The position numbers and the translations under genes were made by a program. Of a DNA stretch of 64,000 nucleotides, positions 58,510 to 64,000 are shown in pieces. The notes under the pieces were generated by a model, which saw nothing but the letters and a program-made list of their open reading frames with translations, was not told the origin of the DNA and did not search any database. The stretch is from Ectobius pallidus (lineage: Eukaryota > Arthropoda > Insecta > Blattodea > Ectobiidae). The stretch's first letter is position 1; each line of letters starts with the position of its first letter. The DNA lies in assembly GCA_964059195.1 (NCBI GenBank), contig CAXKWD010000002.1:151979042-152043041 (forward strand), read 5' to 3'.

Positions 58510-58662
58510 ATGCCGAAACAATTGAAATCGAATTTATTACGGCAGTGGATTGGCGACGACCTGAATTTCACTAGAGATGGCAAAGTAATATTTTGTCAAG
58601 CCTGCCAGAAATACGTATTATTTACATTTCTAGAAAAGGGGGAAGTTTTCGTCCCTAGTTGA
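58510..58662 (+). pseudogene. hAT transposase N-terminus (BED/CGGBP1-like)
   Basis: An ATG at 58,510 opens 50 codons, MPKQLKSNLLRQWIGDDLNF and KVIFCQACQKYV, with the C-x2-C half of a BED-like DNA-binding finger. The frame ends at a TGA (58,660). The next 1.2 kb has only short shifted fragments, so the catalytic domain is lost. The mirror copy in arm 1 is at 27,392-27,544. Confidence 0.7.
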
Positions 58663-59862
58663 TCTGTTGTGCGATTAGCAGAAGAAAGGAAAATAATCAG
58701 TTTCACATTATCCACATCCAACCATAAAGTTTTTACTCCCTAAATTACCATCATCGGATTCGAATTCTGAAATGGGTAGTGTCTAGATACAGTATTAACT
58801 TGTGGAAACTTTTGACCCGAATGAGGCTGCCTCAATTGCAAAGGCAAAATCGGCCCTATGCAATGACAAAATCATCCTTCCTTCAGGCACATTTCTCTGA
58901 CCTTCCAGAAGCAATTAGACGCTTGGAATCTTCAACCCTATCTCTGAAACTCAAAAAACAAGTACCAGGATCCCTGGGTGAAGACGGCACATTGAATATT
59001 GTTGGTGTAGGACAACAATTAAAGGACGATAAACTCTGGAACTAGGGTGGAGGACCAATTAAATAAATAAAAGAAGGCGTGAGCACAATGGACTTATCGT
59101 AGGTACTTGGAACAGGGATCCACGGATCTTAATTGGCATACAACTTTTAACATGTTATAAAACACTGCAACTTTATTCACACATACACTAATATAAATGA
59201 TTGAAATATATACTTGAAACAAATGAATGTATTGATTAATAAACTTGAATTATACACGATGTAGAAATGGCGGGAAAATATAGTACATGGCTAAAAATAT
59301 ATGTAATTAAAGCAGATATAATTTATATATTAAAACACTCAAAATACTTAATTGATTCTGTTGATTTATGTTAAATTACAAATTTCTTAATATTAAGTGT
59401 AAATACACTATAAGAATGATGCACTGGTAACCATGTATTTCATAATGGCAGGCAATCTTATACGAGCTTAACATACGGATGTTAGCTGTATTGAATGTAA
59501 CACTGTTGAAATTATTGAACTTAATTGCGAATGTTAGACAAAACTTCATAATTTGAAGTTTTGTTAGCAATTCGGTGTTTTAAGAGCACTTGAACAAAGC
59601 TTTTCACAAGGCTAAAACCCGCGCGAATTGGAGTAAGACCTTCAAGCGTCTGCAAGCAATGATGTCTGGCGATGCACTGACTTGGGAAGCGTGGCTTCCC
59701 CAATTGCGTTGGCAAGCATTACATCAGCCAAAGGCGCGAAAACCGAATGCACCACATAACGAAATGCTTGGTCAGCGCGGGAAAATATATAGCGGTTATT
59801 TGAACAGACTAACTCACTGAACATGTTGCTTGCACTAACAAAGCTAAAGAAAGTACTCAAAT

Positions 59863-60103
59863 GAATTCAATGTTTGAAAAGATGAAACATGTGTGCTCCA
59901 TTCTTCTCGGGGAACAATATTCCAGTGTCCAATTCACTTGGGAACCTGCCACAATTGCTTCGATGAAATTCGCACCTTTGACGTCTTGTGAGGTTGAAAG
60001 GACATTTTCTGCCTTCACATGTATTCTAAGAGATAACAGGAAGAACTTCACAGTTGAGAATCTTGAAAAATATTTAGTGATATACTGTAAACAGGTAATG
60101 TGA
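59863..60103 (+). pseudogene. hAT transposase C-terminal dimerisation segment
   Basis: An 80-residue frame with FAPLTSCEVERTFSAFTCIL, RDNRKNFTVENLEKYLVIYC and a stop at 60,103. The S-C-x-V-E-R-x-F-S core followed by R-x-N-R-x-x-F and N-L-x-x-Y is the conserved C-terminal dimerisation region of hAT transposases and CGGBP1-like proteins. It is absent from arm 1 because homology stops at 59,482. A perfect 11-bp-stem hairpin lies just upstream (59,535-59,561). Confidence 0.8.
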
Positions 60104-60413
60104 GGCAATCTTATTTTCACTGCTTCTTTTGATTGGTTATGCTTTCTTTCTTCAATTGTATAATATTGTCCTAAAGCAAGTTTACACAAATTTAAGTCAA
60201 TTTTGTTAAGTTAAACTTTACAAGTATTATGTATTGAATCCTATGTAGCACATTCAAATTCATTAAACCGATTATTCTACCCGAAAACGATATTTTGGAC
60301 AAAAAACCTAAAGAAAACAAGTTCACCTATTGTAAAACCAAAAACAGTGTTTTTAAAAACCTAAAAATCCGGCCCCTACTTATTACCGTAGTCTATTCTA
60401 CACGGATCACCGA

Positions 60414-60740
60414 ATGGTTAGAGCGGTTATTAATATTAGCAAGAAGAACCTCAAAAGTAGACAATATAAACATAACTTACAAAGAACATCGTGCTGGGAC
60501 AAAAACATCTACGTAAACAGTTTAAACAAACACTTGAACGGAATAAACATACAAAACTCAGACAATGTCCAATATATATACTCAATATTAGAAGAAACAA
60601 TTGTAAAAGCAGCAAACGAAGCACAACCTAAAAACATATCTGATAGTAGGAAATCGAAATTAAGTGAAAAAACACAAGAACTACTGAAGAAAAGAGAAGA
60701 GTTAAACACAAAACTTTTGAAAATGTCTTCGCACAAATAG
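60414..60740 (+). pseudogene. RTE endonuclease end and linker
   Basis: A 108-residue frame that begins at HRMVRA of the endonuclease S-D-H-type motif (T-D-H here) and runs through a Lys-rich linker to SEKTQELLKKREELNTKLLK. It then shifts relative to the RT frame beginning at 60,764. A one- or two-base indel near 60,740 is the only break between them. Confidence 0.7.
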
Positions 60741-60763
60741 AATTCTGCGAAATCAACAAACTT

Positions 60764-62512
60764 GTGAAAAGGTCAATAAGAAGAGATTTAAGAAACGATA
60801 GGTGCGCCCAAATAAGAGATGTAATGAATTCAACGAGATCGATAAGAACAATTAAAAAAGATGCTGCAGTAGGCAATGTTTGGATTGAGAAACTGAAATC
60901 TAATGCAGAAAAAGAGTTAACTACAAGGAGTAAAATTGTGGAAAGAGCTACAGAATTCTATAAAAATCTTTACACAAGCACTACAAATAACAGAAGAAAC
61001 AAACTTGTACAATATACAGACAACCTAAAGAATGAAGACGAAGTAGTCCCCTCAATTTTACGGTCAGAAGTTGAAACTGCACTACAAAGCCTGAAGAGAG
61101 GGAAATGTCCAGGTGAGGACGGTATTATAAATGAGTATCTCAAAGTAGATTCAGAAGAACTACAGAAATATCTGGTCCTTCTATTCAATAAAATACTAAC
61201 GACTGAACAACTTCCCAAACAGTGGATAACAAATACGATCATTCTTCTTCATAAAAAAGGACCTAAAGAAGACATAAATAATTATCGACTAATTAGTCAT
61301 ATGGCAAATATATACAAACTCTTCTCAACAATACTCACCAAGAGAATAAGTGCAATAATAGAAGGCAATCAAAATAATGAACAAGCTGGCTTCCGACGAA
61401 GATTTTCAACAGTAGACCATCTACAGGTGCTGACCCAACTAATAGAGAAAGCAAATGAATTTAACTTGAAACTATACATAATATCTGTGGATTTTGCTAA
61501 AGCATTTGATTCCGTAGAACAGCTAGCGATTCTTCAAGCACTTAATCGACAAGGAGTTCATGCAAAGTATATTAGACTACTGGGTAAGCTATATCTTGAC
61601 AACAGAGCGAAAGTAAAAACAGACAGAACAGGAGAGGATATATTACTGCAGAGGGGAGTCAGACAAGGTGACCCCATCTCTCCAAAACTATTCATAGCTC
61701 TACTGGAAGAAGTTTTCTGCAGATTGCCGGACGAATACGGAATAAATATTAATGGGAAAAAACTATTTAATCTCAGATTTGCAGACGATATTGTACTCAT
61801 AACAGACTCACACGAGGAAGGCAAAGTCATGGTAACAAATTTATGCAAATCCAGCAAAGAAGTCGGCCTTAATATCAATGTCAAAAAAAACAAAGTAATG
61901 ACAAACTACACAGAAGAACCAATCAGAATTAACGATGACACAATAGAATATGTAAAAGAATACGTATACCTAGGTCAAATATTATCGTTTGACAATAAAA
62001 TTCAAAAAGAAGTTTCAAGAAGAATCTCTTTAGCATGGAACAAATTTTGGAGCTTAAAATTCATCCTATTAGACAAATCCTTAAGCATGAAGATAAAAAA
62101 GGATGTGATGGACACTTGCATTCTACCAGTTATGACTTATGGATCCCAAACATGGACATTAACTAAAAAAGATAAAAACATGCTACAGATCTGCCAGAGG
62201 AAGATGGAGAGGAAGCTGTTAAACATTACATTGAAAGATCGAATAAGAAATGAAGACATTAGGAAGGCGACATCTATAAAGGATGTGATGGTTACTGCTT
62301 CCAGATTAAAATGGATGTGGGCAGGGTATCTCATGAGAATGAACCCGGAAAGATGGACACATGCGATCACAGTGTGGGAGCCCAGAACTGGGAAAAGAAG
62401 TGTTGGAAGGAAGAAATCGCTATGGGAGGACGAGTTTAAGAGTGTTGTCGGGAACTTGTGGTCTAGGAGTGCCAGAGACAGAAAGAAGTGGAAAACTCTT
62501 CGTGACAATTAG
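60764..62512 (+). CDS. RTE reverse transcriptase, 582 residues, open
   Basis: Uninterrupted frame. N-terminal linker; RT motifs KRGKCPGEDGIINEYLK, WITNTIILLHKKG, NYRLISHMANIYKLFS, VDFAKAFDSVEQ (motif A Asp), QRGVRQGDPISPKLF (motif B), LRFADDIVLITDS (motif C with both Asp), and KKNKVMTN. The C-terminus has the RTE signature KWMWAGYLMRM, WEPRTGKRSVGRKK and RDRKKWKTLRDN before the stop. All polymerase catalytic residues are present. The first Met is used as the start, but the natural ORF continues upstream through the frameshift near 60,740. Relative to the 29.8-kb fragment it is a sister lineage. Possible recent activity is inference only. Confidence 0.9.
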   Translation: MKRSIRRDLRNDRCAQIRDVMNSTRSIRTIKKDAAVGNVWIEKLKSNAEKELTTRSKIVERATEFYKNLYTSTTNNRRNKLVQYTDNLKNEDEVVPSILRSEVETALQSLKRGKCPGEDGIINEYLKVDSEELQKYLVLLFNKILTTEQLPKQWITNTIILLHKKGPKEDINNYRLISHMANIYKLFSTILTKRISAIIEGNQNNEQAGFRRRFSTVDHLQVLTQLIEKANEFNLKLYIISVDFAKAFDSVEQLAILQALNRQGVHAKYIRLLGKLYLDNRAKVKTDRTGEDILLQRGVRQGDPISPKLFIALLEEVFCRLPDEYGININGKKLFNLRFADDIVLITDSHEEGKVMVTNLCKSSKEVGLNINVKKNKVMTNYTEEPIRINDDTIEYVKEYVYLGQILSFDNKIQKEVSRRISLAWNKFWSLKFILLDKSLSMKIKKDVMDTCILPVMTYGSQTWTLTKKDKNMLQICQRKMERKLLNITLKDRIRNEDIRKATSIKDVMVTASRLKWMWAGYLMRMNPERWTHAITVWEPRTGKRSVGRKKSLWEDEFKSVVGNLWSRSARDRKKWKTLRDN

Positions 62513-62660
62513 TACTAAAACTAGAGTCAATTATATTAAATTTTAGCGTTCTCAGGTGAGGCTAGCCTGAAACGTTCCTTCAACGAGTCAGCCACCCTGG
62601 TATGCCAGGAGGCCCTTGCCCGCTATGGGATGCTTTTGGGCTAATTCTTAATTCTTAATT

Positions 62661-63387
62661 TGTCTTTATTCGCGTGACAGAGGCCATTGTCATTCAGAAG
62701 TCATCTGGCAGTACGCTGTTGCCGTTCTGCGGCCGTTTGAACCTATCTATACCATGATTTCTAAACGCTTTCACAAAACCACAAAATAGGTTTTATATTT
62801 ATTCTAACGTGTTCTACTGCCTCTTTGAATCTGCAGTTATATTCCCTCCTGTCAGAGTAATCCACTCTCCTCGAATTCAGAATCCAACATTATTTCTAAG
62901 GCAACCATTATACTTATGTCCCAGAAATATCCACATAAGGGCAACATAATTTTTAACATGAAATTTATACAAAAAAGGGAAAAATAATATTTTAAAAAAC
63001 TGTATGCATATGTTACTAAGTTATCTAATTTCCCCGACCTCTTTCACTCTCTTTCTACCCCTTTTCTATACATATATTAATATTTGTATCTGCATTTGCC
63101 TTGAAATTCACATTCATATCTATTTTTTCATCTCCAACTTTAGGTCTACTTCTTTCTTTCCTTTTCTCCGTATATTTACCCCTCACAATTGAAGAATGCT
63201 TACAATTTTTACTTTATATCTTATAGACAGAGGAGCGGAATCTCAATATTAGAAATATAGAAAAGAACCCTTTGGAATGCTAATCCAACAGAAGGTGGAA
63301 TCCTGTCTTAATTTCAATAACGGTTATTTACTTTCTTCGAAAGATATAAAAACCCTACCATACCAACTCCACAGAGATTAAATTCGA
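62661..63387. other. No gene supported
   Basis: AT-rich flank; nothing recognised. Confidence 0.4.
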
Positions 63388-63620
63388 GATCGTCCTAGTG
63401 TCCAGTGATTGGCTACTGGCAGTAATTAGCCAGGAGGTCAGGATTCGATCCCTGATACATCCTCTGCTTTTTCTGATTGTGAGATAAGGGACATGGAATG
63501 TGGTTCACTTTCCCTCTTGAGACAAGTGAAGAACTACTTGATAAAGAAGTTGTTATTGCAGTCAAGAAAACCACCACAAGGGCCGTGAAAGTTGGTAATG
63601 ATAACCACATACCACATCCC
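63388..63620 (+). repeat. Candidate tRNA-derived SINE
   Basis: An A-box-like TAGTGTCCAGTGATTGG (about 63,397) and a B-box GGATTCGATCCC (about 63,441) are spaced about 40 nt apart, as in tRNA-derived Pol III promoters. A unique-looking body follows to about 63,620. No poly(A) or TSD was defined. Confidence 0.5.
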
Positions 63621-64000
63621 TGATCCCTATACTATAGGCCTATTAAATCTATCTCTGTAAAATCTTTTGATTTTAGACCAGTATTGCTTGGCTTTAATTT
63701 CTGAACATCCACTGTCATGGTATAATTAACCTCGGTATGTGTTCAGATATTCTGATATTTATTTAAGTATCGATATACTAGTATTATAGCCTATTTACCA
63801 GGGTAAAACAAATGTTTTAACACACTTTACCAATGTTGGATACACCGAAAAAATATTAAACACTATGTAAAACTCATTATTTGTTAAAGAACACGTATTC
63901 ACATTGTGTATTCTAGTATTACAGGTAAATCAGCCTAAGAAAACTATAGTACTGCAATTGAAAAAGTAGATGTTTCCAGCCAATTCTTACTACTACAATT
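63621..64000. other. No gene supported
   Basis: AT-rich sequence to the window end. Confidence 0.4.

Larger units (their letters stand above)
51727..59482 (-). repeat. Arm 2 of the large inverted duplication
   Basis: Reverse complement of 26,572-40,253 apart from a 5.95-kb gap: arm 1 positions 29,188-35,136 are missing at junction 56,864/56,865, where the arms share only AA. The outer edge at 59,482 falls inside the hAT at 58,009-60,378, which continues intact on this side. Confidence 0.95.
58009..60378 (+). mobile_element. hAT element with both TIRs and 8-bp TSD
   Basis: The ends TAGGGACCGGATTCTTAG and, reversed, TAGGGGCCGGATTTTTAG bound 2,370 bp, flanked by CTTATTAC at 58,001-58,008 and 60,379-60,386. 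The transposase is present only as N- and C-terminal pieces, so it is an internally deleted or decayed copy. Position 59,482, the outer edge of the inverted duplication, lies within it. Confidence 0.9.
60387..62660 (+). mobile_element. RTE LINE, RT ORF open
   Basis: Sequence starts at the hAT target site and reads the end of an APE-type endonuclease (TDHRMVRAVINISKKN), then RT and the RTE C-terminus, with a 3' end near a short AATTCTT repeat at 62,641-62,660. The endonuclease is mostly missing; the hAT insertion at 60,379 may have separated it, or the LINE may be 5'-truncated. Confidence 0.8.

Noticed and set aside
26572..59482. One giant DNA transposon with long terminal inverted repeats
   Set aside because: The outer arm edges have no target duplication and fall inside a hAT element rather than at a terminus, so an inverted segmental duplication fits better.
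26572..59482. Pure assembly fold-back artefact
   Set aside because: The arms differ by scattered substitutions and a 5.95-kb deletion, and an 11.5-kb unique spacer separates them. An artefact is still worth excluding with reads, but it is not the best explanation.

Overview
The window is eukaryotic repeat DNA, most likely from an insect with a large, transposon-rich genome. A polyneopteran such as a cockroach would fit, but that is inference from the mix of elements, not a species call. I see no intact single-copy host gene. Almost every coding trace belongs to a transposable element: Ty3/gypsy (at least five pieces), BEL/Pao (two), RTE, R1-like and R2-like LINEs, hAT, PIF/Harbinger, and a Penelope-type terminus with a hammerhead-ribozyme motif. 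Most are broken by frameshifts, stops or nested insertions. The best-preserved frame is an RTE reverse transcriptase at 60,764-62,512.

Layout. 1-19 kb: minus-strand Ty3/gypsy element A (2.1-6.8 kb, gag-PR-RT-RH-IN, degenerate); a plus-strand integrase tail (9.57-9.75 kb); an unidentified Gln/Pro-rich coding relic (11.26-12.13 kb); minus-strand gypsy C (14.2-16.8 kb, cut off inside RT) with about ten 149-bp tandem repeats upstream of its gag (17.4-18.86 kb). 20.4-24.8 kb: a minus-strand, apparently intronless relic of a large protein with N-terminal Cys/His clusters, a central conserved region, a PIN/FEN-like nuclease-type domain and a C-terminal tesmin/CXC-like Cys domain. A SINE-like insert interrupts it. 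This is the most promising undescribed gene family here.

26.57-59.48 kb: a large inverted duplication. Arm 1 (26,572-40,253) and arm 2 (51,727-59,482) are near-identical reverse complements around an 11.5-kb spacer. Arm 2 lacks about 5.95 kb present in arm 1. Arm 1 holds a multi-level nest: gypsy B is interrupted by a 1.35-kb tRNA-like palindrome (12-bp TSD) and by a ZMYM-like hAT (8-bp TSD); that hAT holds a Harbinger (3-bp TSD), which holds a hAT MITE (8-bp TSD) and a 43-bp palindromic mini-insert (7-bp TSD). The spacer carries an R2-clade-like LINE, a gypsy 3' end with LTR, BEL/Pao and R1-like debris, a 1.65-kb CAGTGGCGTAG-ended element, and a 209-bp near-perfect palindrome with a hammerhead-like motif on each strand.

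58.0-64 kb: a hAT with both TIRs and an 8-bp TSD (58,009-60,378) contains the outer breakpoint of the duplication. It is followed by the RTE element and a tRNA-derived SINE candidate near 63.4 kb. The pieces do not form a pathway. The value of the window is in datable nesting, structural RNA motifs inside retroelements, and the nuclease/CXC family relic.
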